From Iodobacter fluviatilis (lineage in GTDB: Bacteria > Pseudomonadota > Gammaproteobacteria > Burkholderiales > Chitinibacteraceae), in NCBI RefSeq assembly GCF_900451195.1, contig NZ_UGHR01000001.1:1054001-1118000 (forward strand): a stretch of DNA of 64,000 bases, in the 5' to 3' direction. The translations under genes and the position numbers were made by a program. Positions 26,703 to 34,035 of this stretch are shown here, in pieces. Under the pieces are notes generated by a model. That model had not been told where the DNA came from and did not search any database. It was given only the letters and a program-made list of their open reading frames with translations. Every line of letters begins with the position of its first letter. Within the stretch, counting starts at the first letter, position 1.

Positions 26703-26942
26703 ATGGAAAAATTTCCTCACCATCTCAATGCGCTGTTTGCCCAGCTGGGTCTGGCATCCAGCGATGACGATATAGCGGCCTTTATTATGAAACACGCTCC
26801 TCTGCCTTCTCATTTCTCGCTGCTAGAAGCGCCTTTCTGGACAGAAAATCAGGCCATATTTTTGCGCGAAGAGCTGGAAGAAGACGCCGATTGGGCCGAA
26901 GTCATTGATCAGCTGGATGTGGCTTTGCGGGCCATGCCTTAG
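26703..26942 (+). CDS. DUF2789-family small protein
   Basis: The 79-residue acidic product matches my memory of the DUF2789 family: LNALFAQLGLASSDDDIAAF, then a HFSLLEAPFWTENQAIFLRE core. These are small, probably cytoplasmic, helical proteins of unknown function, common in proteobacteria. An AAGG ribosome-binding site precedes the ATG. It lies 50 bp after tssG, but members are normally not T6SS components, so co-transcription may be incidental. Confidence 0.75.
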   Translation: MEKFPHHLNALFAQLGLASSDDDIAAFIMKHAPLPSHFSLLEAPFWTENQAIFLREELEEDADWAEVIDQLDVALRAMP

Positions 26943-27030
26943 TGGCAATACGCTGTGCGTAGCTAAAATCTGCAGAGTGCATAGAGTTAAAAAGCAGAAC
27001 AGAGAGAAATCAAGCCGATGCTACTTAGGG

Positions 27031-27133
27031 GCATAGCATCTATACGTTTGATGCAAAATAGCCAAATCCCCATTTAACAAAGGGGGGAGGCTGCAGTACT
27101 GAAGTGCCTCCCATTTTTTGTAGATATTTATGC
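27031..27133. repeat. MITE-like repeat copy (short form) downstream of the DUF2789 gene
   Basis: Ends resemble the 29076 element: left GCATAGCATCTATA and right TGTAGATATTTATGC form a partly degraded inverted repeat around a CCCC...GGGGGG core. Flanks CTTAGGGG and CTTAAGGTG could be a degraded target duplication. Inside, GGGAGGC (27085-27091) and GCCTCCC (27106-27112) followed by ATTTTTT could act as a rightward terminator for the preceding genes. Further out, 26971-26999 and 27149-27180 carry weak matches to the GTTAAAAAGCAGAACA and GTGTGCTC repeats seen around 28940 and 29358. Confidence 0.6.
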
Positions 27134-27203
27134 TTAAGGTGGATTTAAAAGGTTTTCTTAGTGTGCTCGGTATCTGCAGAATTTTTGAGTCACATCGCCC
27201 GTT

Positions 27204-27599
27204 TTAATCATCCCATCCCGCGTAAGTGGGCAGCGTTTGCCAGCATTGCAACTGCCGCGCCTCAACTTGCAATGTTGTCTGGTTAAGTAGCCAGCTGGCC
27301 AGCCCGCCGCGCATATAGGCCAGCTCATCGCCACACATCCCCACTAAATCCCGCGCCAGTGCTGCGGCTGCTAGGTAGATTTCGCCTTCGATAATCGGTG
27401 CCGTGGCAAGATAATATTGCTCTTCAATCAGCGCCAGCCAGTAAGCGCGTTCTTCTTCCGCCAGTACCGCCACCGTACCACGCGGCTTAGCGGCCAGCTC
27501 ACTCGCTACCAAATGGCCAACGGCCTGAAACCACTGCCAGTTTTCAATCGTATGTGTATCCGCGCCATAGCTGGGGATGTCGGTATTGATGGGAAACAC
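27204..27599 (-). CDS. Hypothetical 131-residue protein
   Basis: Not recognised. The frame starts with GTG at 27599, preceded on its strand by AAAGG at good spacing. The product is soluble, rich in Ala, Trp, Tyr and Glu, and mostly helical (VLAEEERAYWLALIEEQYYL). No signal peptide, membrane segment or catalytic motif is visible. It is flanked on both sides by repeats and has no operon partner. Codon usage resembles the neighbouring core genes, so it is likely real. Confidence 0.55.
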   Translation of the reverse strand: MFPINTDIPSYGADTHTIENWQWFQAVGHLVASELAAKPRGTVAVLAEEERAYWLALIEEQYYLATAPIIEGEIYLAAAALARDLVGMCGDELAYMRGGLASWLLNQTTLQVEARQLQCWQTLPTYAGWDD

Positions 27600-27666
27600 A
27601 GGACTAACCTTTATTTAATGCAGGAGGGGATTGTAAGCGAAAACGCTAAATCTAAACCTAAATCTT

Positions 27667-27897
27667 AAAACACGGAGGACACCGAGAACACGGAGTTTCA
27701 CGGAGAAAAGCAAAACCAAAGTGATTACGTTGGGCGATTCCGTCATTTCCGAGTGTTTTATCGGAAATCCAGTGGCGCTGCTGGATCCCTGATTAAAGCG
27801 TTCGGGGATGACGATCTAATCAATGTTTTCCTCGACTGATGTTTTCTCAGGGCTCTCCGTGCTCCTCCGTGTTCTCCTTCTCTCCGTGTTTTATGAC
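27667..27897. repeat. Inverted CACGGAG-type repeats flanking an intergenic palindrome
   Basis: The arm at 27667-27707 reads as imperfect 9-base units (ACACGGAG, ACACCGAG, ACACGGAG, TTCACGGAG). The arm near 27851-27893 carries the reverse complement (CTCCGTG, CTCCGTGTTCTC, TCTCCGTG). Between them, TTTCCGAGTG...TCGGAAATCCAG and GGATCCCTGATTAAAGCG resemble the common GTCATTCCCG-type intergenic repeat. The 311-bp gap between the hypothetical gene and astE is filled by this structure; no gene is seen in it. Confidence 0.6.
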
Positions 27898-27910
27898 TTG
27901 GGTTTTTAAA

Positions 27911-28906
27911 TTAAAAATCCTTCACTTCCACTACCATCAGCCCCGCCCGCACGCCGGGTTTTACTTTGGGGTTGGGGAAGACTACGCGCTCTTCAAGGTG
28001 GCTGACTTTGTATTCGTAGCCGGTGTCAGATGCAATCAGCGTGCCTTGGGGGTAGGCCGTGAAGTTGGCTACATCGTCTGGCAGGTGCAGCTTAAAGGCT
28101 TCGCTGTGTTTCTCTAGCTGGCCAACTACCTTAAAGACTTGATAGGGTTGGGCGGGCCTGCTTGGTTGGGTGGCGGCAACCATGCTTTGCATCAGTGCAT
28201 TGATACCGGCAAAGTCATCCAGCTGGTTTTGTCCGAAAGGCTGTACCTTGCCCAGCTCAAGCGTCACCGATTGCGCGCCGTGGTGCTGGCTGGAGTGGTA
28301 AGCAAAAGTGCCTGCCGGGGCATGGTTTATCAGCAGTGCACCTAAATCACAGCACTCAAGCCATTTAAGCAATTGCGGGTCATAAGGCCGGGTCTGATAA
28401 GGCAGCAGGCCAAAGCGGGTAAAGCTGGAGGGGCGAATAGCGGTGTGCAGATCGAGGTGATAACGCGCTCCACTGGCTCCGGCAAAAAATTGTGCCATGG
28501 CGGCTTCAATTTGCGCTGCACGTTGAGCATCCGTGCTATCTGGCAGGCGGGTATGGCGGTGGTCAAACAAGCGGTTGAGATCGTCATCCAGATAGCGATC
28601 GCTGGTCCGCATCGCCGCAACATTCCCCAGCAAAACCAAGAGCCGTACACCCAAAGCCTGCTGCCCCGTCGCCAAGTCTTTAACTAAGGTATTAAGCAGC
28701 TCAATCGGCGCAGTCTCATTGCCGTGTATTCCGGCAGATAAAACCAGGCTCTGATCGCTGCCATGATGCGGCACAAATTCTAGCAAGCCCTCACCCAGAT
28801 AATGCCAATGCACCCCACTTGCCAAGGTGCCTTTAACGATATCGATGGGATGATCTTGTAAGGTAAAACTCAGGAAATCAGCAAGAACAGGATGAGTATG
28901 TGGCAT
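27911..28906 (-). CDS. astE: AstE, succinylglutamate desuccinylase
   Basis: AstE cleaves N-succinylglutamate to succinate and glutamate, the last step of the arginine succinyltransferase pathway, in the cytoplasm. The product, 331 residues from this start, is an M14-like zinc amidohydrolase: GIHGNETAPIE supplies His and Glu ligands, YHLDLHTAIR the second His, and VTLELGKV the catalytic Glu region. The frame is open upstream to 28987, but those codons come from a CACGGAG-type repeat, while AGGA lies correctly before the ATG at 28906. It stands alone here; astD lies 34 kb away. Confidence 0.92.
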   Translation of the reverse strand: MPHTHPVLADFLSFTLQDHPIDIVKGTLASGVHWHYLGEGLLEFVPHHGSDQSLVLSAGIHGNETAPIELLNTLVKDLATGQQALGVRLLVLLGNVAAMRTSDRYLDDDLNRLFDHRHTRLPDSTDAQRAAQIEAAMAQFFAGASGARYHLDLHTAIRPSSFTRFGLLPYQTRPYDPQLLKWLECCDLGALLINHAPAGTFAYHSSQHHGAQSVTLELGKVQPFGQNQLDDFAGINALMQSMVAATQPSRPAQPYQVFKVVGQLEKHSEAFKLHLPDDVANFTAYPQGTLIASDTGYEYKVSHLEERVVFPNPKVKPGVRAGLMVVEVKDF

Positions 28907-28935
28907 GGCGGGGTCCTGGTAATGAGCAGCAAGAT

Positions 28936-29075
28936 CTGTAGACAAAGAGCACACGGAGTTAAAAAGCAGAACACAAAGAAAAAACATACCGAGGATATTT
29001 TCTTAAAAACGACAAGGCATTATTTTCAGCAATTTTAAATCGACAAGGATTTAATCGAAAAACACACCGTAGGAG
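28936..29075. repeat. Left flank of composite intergenic repeat
   Basis: The start CTGTAGACAAAGAGCACACG (28936-28955) is an inverted match to CGGTGTGCTC...GTCTACAG at 29385-29411, so the two enclose the region between astE and ydiJ. GTTAAAAAGCAGAACAC (28958-28974) is also found, slightly changed, at 26983-26999. No gene is seen between 28907 and 29436. Confidence 0.5.
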
Positions 29076-29254
29076 CATAAGTATCTACATAAGTTTGATG
29101 CACTTGTCCCCCCTTTGAAAAAGGGGGGAGCTAGGGGGGCACGATATGTCATTACAACAAGGTCTTAAACAAAGCTAATGCACAGGCAAATCCCCCTTTA
29201 ACAAAGGGGGAAGCTGCAGCTGCAGAACCACTAAAAGTTGTGTAGATACTTATG
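29076..29254. mobile_element. MITE-like non-autonomous element with 14-bp inverted ends and 9-bp target duplication
   Basis: The 179-bp element starts CATAAGTATCTACA (29076-29089) and ends with its exact reverse complement TGTAGATACTTATG (29241-29254). The 9 bases CCGTAGGAG occur directly before (29067-29075) and directly after it (29255-29263), as expected of a target-site duplication. The inside has two C-run/G-run palindromes (CCCCCCTTTG...AAAGGGGGG and CCCCCTTT...AAAGGGGG) and no coding frame. The target is the left end of a REP-like palindrome. Mobilisation would need a transposase in trans, and none is in the window. Confidence 0.75.
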
Positions 29255-29255
29255 C

Positions 29256-29324
29256 CGTAGGAGCGGATTCATCCGCGGATATTGTTCATATTGATGCACT
29301 TTCGCGGCTAAAGCCGCTCCTACG
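29256..29324. repeat. REP-like palindrome (GTAGGAGCGG type)
   Basis: CGTAGGAGCGG (29256-29266) pairs exactly with CCGCTCCTACG (29314-29324); inner segments TCCGCGGAT and TCGCGGCTAAAG extend partial pairing. This is the common extragenic palindrome form with ends GTAGGAGCGG/CCGCTCCTAC. Its left edge is duplicated by the adjacent MITE-like element. Confidence 0.75.
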
Positions 29325-29357
29325 AAGTACTATTTAGAATAATTGTATTATTTTAAA

Positions 29358-29411
29358 CGGTTTTCTCGGTTTTCTCGGTTTTCTCGGTGTGCTCTGTGTT
29401 CTCACTGTCTA
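29358..29411. repeat. Tandem 9-base repeats downstream of ydiJ
   Basis: Three identical units CGGTTTTCT (29358-29384) are followed by two variants, CGGTGTGCT and CTGTGTTCT, then CACTGTCTACAG. The unit is the reverse complement of the AGAACACCG-type repeats elsewhere in the region. A diverged relative (GGTTTTCTTAGTGTGCTC) is at 27149-27166. Confidence 0.7.
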
Positions 29412-29436
29412 CAGACCTTTTTGATCTTTAAGATGT

Positions 29437-32382
29437 TTACAAGCAAGCCAGTAAAGCCTGCACTGGGTGGCGGAGGGTGGTTTGGTCTATGAGTTTAACC
29501 TGACAGCGGCAGGAGTAGCCGGTGGCGAGTAGATTCTCTCCTTGCTCTGCCACAATTTTAGCCCAGCTTTGTGCGTAAATTTGCTCTGATTGCGCTCTGT
29601 GATCCGCCTCGTGGCCAAAGGTGCCGGCCATGCCGCAACAGCCTGCTGCCCGGGTGGTCAGCGTGATACCCAACGCCGTAAATACCTTATCCCAATCGCT
29701 AAACGCGCTGGCCACATTGGTTTTTTCGCTGCAATGCGGAATTAGCGTAAAGGTGGCGGTTTTCAGCTTCAGATCGGGGGCTTGCTGGGTAAATTGCTCG
29801 GCCAGCCATTCTTGCAGCAGCGCTACTTTAGGTGGATTCGTCAGTGTTTTGGCGTATTCGCTGCGGTAAGTCAGTGTCATCGAAGGATCGATGCCCACTA
29901 GCGGCACGCCGTTTTGGGTGAGTTTTTGCAGCATGGCGCTGTTATCAGCCGCCGCCCGCTTAAAGCGATCTAAAAATCCATGAACATGCAGCGGTTTGCC
30001 GTTGGGTTTAAAGGGGGCGAGCAGCGGGGTGAAGCCCAGTTTTTTGAGCAGCTCGAACACATCCAGCACCAGCTGGGTTTCAAAATAGCTGGTGAAAGCA
30101 TCTTGTACGATGATTACAGCGTTAGCCTGATATTGCCCGTCAGCCATTGCAAAGCCACGTTGCAGCAGGGTGGTTTGCAGATTAACGCCGGTAAGCAGTG
30201 GGCTTTCAATCAGATTAAGCCGCCGCATGATATTGCGGGCCAGCGGCTTGCTGATCGCCGCGTTGTAGAGCCTAGGTATTTGGGCCATCGTAGGCAGCGT
30301 GGCTTCTACACTGGCGACTAAGTAATCTTTGGCAGGGCGCAGATAGCGGCCGTAGTAGAGCGACATAAATTTAGAGCGCAGATCAGGAATATCGACCTTT
30401 ACAGGGCATTGCCCCGCGCAAGATTTACATGCCAGGCAGCCGTGCATGGCTTCCATGACTTCCTCTGAAAAGTCGCCTTGCTTGTTCAGGCTGTTGATTG
30501 CTCGGCGTAACAAATTGGCGGGTTTTGTGGCCGTGGGATCAACCCCTTGCGCTGCTAATTGCCGCAGCCATTCGCGCATTAAAGAGGCTCGGCCCTTGGG
30601 CGAATGGCGGCGCTCTCTGGTGGCTTTCCACGATGGGCACATGGCATCGTCAGGATCGAAGTTGTAGCAAGCGCCATTGCCATTGCAGTGCAGCGCCCCA
30701 TCGTAATCTTTGCGGATGTGGATCGGAATTTGCCGGTCGTATACGCCACGGGTGGGTGATTCATCAATCCTGATTAAATCATCCGGGCTGGCGATTTTGC
30801 CGGGGTTGAGCTGATTATGTGGGTCAAACACCTGCTTAATCTGCTGCAAACAGGGGTAGAGCTTGCCAAAAAAAGCCGGTGCATATTCGCTGCGCAGCCC
30901 TTTGCCGTGTTCGCCCCATAGCACGCCGTGATATTTTTGCGTAATTGCCGCTACGCCATCGCTGATCTCGCGCAGCATGGCTAGGGCGTTGGGCTCTTTC
31001 ATATCAATTGCGGGCCGCACATGTAAAACACCCGCATCCACATGGCCAAACATGCCGTAAAACAAACCATGCTGATCGAGCAGTGCCCTGAATTCATGAA
31101 TATAATCGGCCAGATTTTCTGGCGGCACGGCGGTGTCTTCTACAAAAGGAATCGGCCTGGCGTCGCCAGCCCTGTTCGCTAATAAGCCGACTGATTTTTT
31201 ACGCATTCCCCAGATGCGTTTTACTGCAGCATCGCCCCTCGCCACGGTAAAGCCCAGCCTTGCTTCGCCTTGCAGGCCCTGCTCGATATGGGCGATTTGA
31301 GCCGTCAGATCGTTTTCTGTGTCGCTCAGCACTTCCAGCAAATTTATCCCCAGCGCAGGTTTTGTGTCTTCGGGGAAAAACTCACGAATGCCTTGCCAGA
31401 TTAAATCGCCCTTGGCGAGCTGCAAAATGGTGGAATCCACCGTTTCGATGGATGCCGCACCCAGCGCCATGAGATGCGGTGCATCGCGTAATGCTGCATC
31501 AAAGCTGGCGTAGCGGATATTGATCAGCGCGCTGAATTTGGGCAGTGGTAGCACATTGAGCTTGGCTTCAACAATCAGCCCCAGCGTGCCTTCCGAGCCG
31601 CATAAAATCGCGTTCAGATCAAACTGGCCTTTATCATTATAAATATGCGCCAGATCGTAGCCGGTCAGGCAGCGGTTGAGCTTGGGAAAAGTGGCGGTAA
31701 TTTGCGGGTGATGGTCTTTATGAATTTGGGCGATCAGGCCGTGCACATGGCCGACCAGATTGCCCTGCTCACATGCTTGCTCCAGCGCATCCTGGCTTAA
31801 AGGTTGTGAATGCCAGAGCGTGCCGTCCAGTAAGACGGTATCTAGCTCCAGCACATGATCGCGTGTTTTGCCGTAAAGGCAGGAGCCCTGGCCGCTGGCA
31901 TCGGTATTAATCATCCCGCCGATGGTGGCGCGGTTGGACGTGGATAATTCGGGCGCAAAAAACAGCCCGTGTTTGGCCAGCTCCTTATTAAGCTGATCTT
32001 TCACCACACCCGTTTGTACTCTGGCCCAGCGCTGCGCTGCGTTGATCTCCAGAATGGCGTTCATATTTTTGGAAAGATCGACGACTAAGCCATCCCCCAA
32101 AGACTGCCCATTTGTGCCCGTACCCCCGCCGCGCGGGTAAAGCTTGATGGCGTAAAAACGCGGCTCACTCGCCAGCTTCACCACGCGGATGACGTCATCC
32201 GTATGCTTGGGAAACACCGCGGCCTGCGGCAATAGCTGATAAATCGAATTATCCGTCGCTAAAACGGTGCGGTTCGCTAGCGTGCTGCTGATCTCCCCTG
32301 CAAAACCACGCAAGCGCAGCTCTGCGATGAAATCGAGGTAGAGGGACTGTGGTGCTGGTGTTTTAGAGAGGCGAGGGATCAT
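29437..32382 (-). CDS. ydiJ: YdiJ-type FAD/Fe-S dehydrogenase, probable D-2-hydroxyglutarate dehydrogenase
   Basis: The 981-residue product fuses a GlcD-like FAD domain and a GlcF-like Fe-S domain. The N-terminal PCMH-type FAD site includes YPRGGGTGTNGQSLGDG near residue 103. The FAD-oxidase C domain spans about 270-540. Cysteine clusters follow: GACYNFDP...CPSW, HGCLACKSCAGQCPVKVDIP near 655, then the CCG motif RAAGCCGMAGTFG and TGYSCRCQ near the end. Length and order match E. coli YdiJ and the Pseudomonas putida enzyme that oxidises D-2-hydroxyglutarate to 2-oxoglutarate. A DUF1338 gene upstream on the same strand fits that substrate. D-lactate is an alternative substrate. Confidence 0.82.
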   Translation of the reverse strand: MIPRLSKTPAPQSLYLDFIAELRLRGFAGEISSTLANRTVLATDNSIYQLLPQAAVFPKHTDDVIRVVKLASEPRFYAIKLYPRGGGTGTNGQSLGDGLVVDLSKNMNAILEINAAQRWARVQTGVVKDQLNKELAKHGLFFAPELSTSNRATIGGMINTDASGQGSCLYGKTRDHVLELDTVLLDGTLWHSQPLSQDALEQACEQGNLVGHVHGLIAQIHKDHHPQITATFPKLNRCLTGYDLAHIYNDKGQFDLNAILCGSEGTLGLIVEAKLNVLPLPKFSALINIRYASFDAALRDAPHLMALGAASIETVDSTILQLAKGDLIWQGIREFFPEDTKPALGINLLEVLSDTENDLTAQIAHIEQGLQGEARLGFTVARGDAAVKRIWGMRKKSVGLLANRAGDARPIPFVEDTAVPPENLADYIHEFRALLDQHGLFYGMFGHVDAGVLHVRPAIDMKEPNALAMLREISDGVAAITQKYHGVLWGEHGKGLRSEYAPAFFGKLYPCLQQIKQVFDPHNQLNPGKIASPDDLIRIDESPTRGVYDRQIPIHIRKDYDGALHCNGNGACYNFDPDDAMCPSWKATRERRHSPKGRASLMREWLRQLAAQGVDPTATKPANLLRRAINSLNKQGDFSEEVMEAMHGCLACKSCAGQCPVKVDIPDLRSKFMSLYYGRYLRPAKDYLVASVEATLPTMAQIPRLYNAAISKPLARNIMRRLNLIESPLLTGVNLQTTLLQRGFAMADGQYQANAVIIVQDAFTSYFETQLVLDVFELLKKLGFTPLLAPFKPNGKPLHVHGFLDRFKRAAADNSAMLQKLTQNGVPLVGIDPSMTLTYRSEYAKTLTNPPKVALLQEWLAEQFTQQAPDLKLKTATFTLIPHCSEKTNVASAFSDWDKVFTALGITLTTRAAGCCGMAGTFGHEADHRAQSEQIYAQSWAKIVAEQGENLLATGYSCRCQVKLIDQTTLRHPVQALLACL

Positions 32383-32407
32383 AGATCTGGGCTGGTGGAT
32401 GAAGGTA

Positions 32408-32510
32408 GGGCGGGTGCAAGCCGCCAGTTATGGCCGTGTAATTTTAAAAACGGCAGGTGGCACCCGCCCTGCAAAATAGAATTGTATTGGAACAGTTTTG
32501 CAGGGTGGGC
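32408..32510. repeat. Two stacked palindromic repeats upstream of ydiJ
   Basis: GGGCGGGTGC (32408-32417) pairs exactly with GCACCCGCCC (32460-32469). Overlapping it, CCGCCCTGCAAAA (32465-32477) is mirrored by TTTTGCAGGGTGGG (32496-32509). They lie between ydiJ and the DUF1338 gene and could form hairpins in a shared leftward transcript. Confidence 0.6.
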
Positions 32511-32527
32511 ACAAAAACGTGCCAGCC

Positions 32528-32690
32528 CCAGGCATAAGCATCGGCATATGTCTGATTCGTTCCCCCCTTTGAAAAAGGGGGGCCAGGGGGGATTTTGCAT
32601 TGCTTATTTTTCCAAAATGGCATGTAACAAAGCCACACAAAGGCAAATCCCCCTCAGTCCCCCTTTTACAAAGGGGGAGGCTCCGTGTTT
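32528..32690. repeat. MITE-like repeat copy between ydiJ and the DUF1338 gene
   Basis: GGCATAAGCATC at the left end and the two C-run/G-run cores (CCCCCCTTTGAAAAAGGGGG and CCCCCTTTTACAAAGGGGG) match the inside of the 29076 element, including the ACAAAGCC...AGGCAAATCCCC spacer. The right inverted end is missing, so this copy looks degraded. With the palindromes at 32408 it fills the gap of 329 bp; no gene is seen. Confidence 0.6.
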
Positions 32691-32711
32691 TAAGGTTTGG
32701 GTTTATTCAAT

Positions 32712-33743
32712 CTAAGCCACAGCCGCTGCCGTCATCTTAAAAATCCCCTGTGCATTGGATGCATCAAAGCGTAAATCCAGCGCTTCACTATTGGGGAGTT
32801 TGTCGCGGCTGATAAATTCGTAGAAAGAGCCGGGTACGGTACGGGTGATGGGGTGATTTTTTTCGTCGAGGAAAATCCGCTGCACCATGGCCGCTTTTAG
32901 CGCTGTTTGCCGCACTGCGCCTGAGCCGGAAATCTCAACGCTGTCTTTAATTGGATAGCCTTTAGCGCGCAGATCATCTGCCAGTGCGATCACATTGGCA
33001 ACACGATCGGTGGCGTGGTTAAAGCGATTGCCTTCGGTGCTGATCCAGGCCATTTCGGCTGATTCTGCCAGCAGCGTTTCGTAATCCACTTGGTGTGGCA
33101 CTTCGTGCTGCACATCAAAACAGCCGACCAAGGCGGGTAAGAGGGTGACGGCATCGTCAAAGCTTAATGAGTGATGTTCGCTCAATTGTGCCAGCAGGCT
33201 TAAATGCTCGGGTTTAAGCGGGTCGCGGGAGTTGTGCACCACGCGCTCGGCGGCAATCTGAAAGTTCATCGAAAACTGCTCAACGTGCAATTCAGACACA
33301 AAAAACTGCGAAATCACTTCGGGTAAATCCAGATGACAGTATGCGCGGCCAGTCATTTTCAGTTTTTTTAGCGGATACACATTGGCCACCGCAAAACCAA
33401 GCGGCTCTAGAATGCGTTTAAATGCCAGCTCGCCATGCGGCAAAGCGCCAGTGCGCGGCGCATCCACCGTGCGCAGTGCGCCATGGTCAAACAGCACTTT
33501 CTCGCCCACAGCTAGTTTTTCTGCCACATAACGGGCGCCCTCAGGCACCGCAGCCAGATTTTGCGCAAACAACATCATATTCATCGCTTGGGCCAGCAAG
33601 CCACGGCTGACGCGGGCATCGTTGGCACCCAGCAAGCGCGGGTCTACCTCAATCATGGCAAAAAGCTGCTGCGCTTTTTCTGCACCCGCAACACGAATCA
33701 GTAATTGAGCAAGCTGGGATGTTTCAAAGACATTCTGTTCCAT
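32712..33743 (-). CDS. hglS: DUF1338/HglS-like 2-oxoadipate dioxygenase/decarboxylase
   Basis: Family members such as P. putida HglS are Fe(II) enzymes turning 2-oxoadipate into 2-hydroxyglutarate with O2 in lysine breakdown. The 343-residue product has the expected metal-site motifs: LFDHGALRT (His87), EGNRFNHATDRV (His243) and GSFYEFISR (Glu309), with an intervening GRAYCHLDLPE strand. It is shorter than P. putida HglS (about 460 residues), so it belongs to a shorter branch and its exact substrate is less sure. The downstream YdiJ-type dehydrogenase would use its product. A LysR gene is divergent upstream. Confidence 0.72.
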   Translation of the reverse strand: MEQNVFETSQLAQLLIRVAGAEKAQQLFAMIEVDPRLLGANDARVSRGLLAQAMNMMLFAQNLAAVPEGARYVAEKLAVGEKVLFDHGALRTVDAPRTGALPHGELAFKRILEPLGFAVANVYPLKKLKMTGRAYCHLDLPEVISQFFVSELHVEQFSMNFQIAAERVVHNSRDPLKPEHLSLLAQLSEHHSLSFDDAVTLLPALVGCFDVQHEVPHQVDYETLLAESAEMAWISTEGNRFNHATDRVANVIALADDLRAKGYPIKDSVEISGSGAVRQTALKAAMVQRIFLDEKNHPITRTVPGSFYEFISRDKLPNSEALDLRFDASNAQGIFKMTAAAVA

Positions 33744-34035
33744 TTTGGCAAGACCTTTTATGAGTGTGTGTGCAAGCTGTGCATGGCCATGAAAATACGC
33801 GGGTTGAACCTGCCCTGCGATGTTTCAGTGGTGTTTGCTTGTGGTTATATTTTTAAATTTTTTACAAACAAAACGCTGATGGTGCAGCTACAAAATTCAT
33901 GTATTTGCAGGGTGGGTGAAGCCCGCGAGTTTTGTATTTTCGGTCCACTTTTTTCAAAGATTTCCATTACACAGTCTGTGACGATTTGCGATTGGCTTCA
34001 AGCGATGTATTCTTATTACATCATTACTAAAACTC
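33744..34035. promoter_or_regulatory. Divergent hglS-lysR promoter region containing a palindromic repeat
   Basis: 292 bp between divergent genes, where the LysR protein would be expected to bind. Within it, CGCGGGTTGAACCTGCCCTGC (33798-33818, 21 bases; only the outer parts matter) is mirrored imperfectly at 33907-33927, reading GCAGGGTGGGTGAAGCCCGC. This looks like a mobile-type intergenic repeat rather than the LysR operator. No T-N11-A site stands out with certainty. Confidence 0.45.

Noticed and set aside
28907..28987. N-terminal extension of astE by 27 residues (hydrophobic, opening MFFLCVLLF)
   Set aside because: The codons derive from a repeat, AstE is cytoplasmic and needs no signal, and a good ribosome-binding site precedes the ATG at 28906.
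32395..32715. 106-codon frame and opposite-strand frames between ydiJ and hglS
   Set aside because: They consist of translated MITE-like and palindromic repeats.
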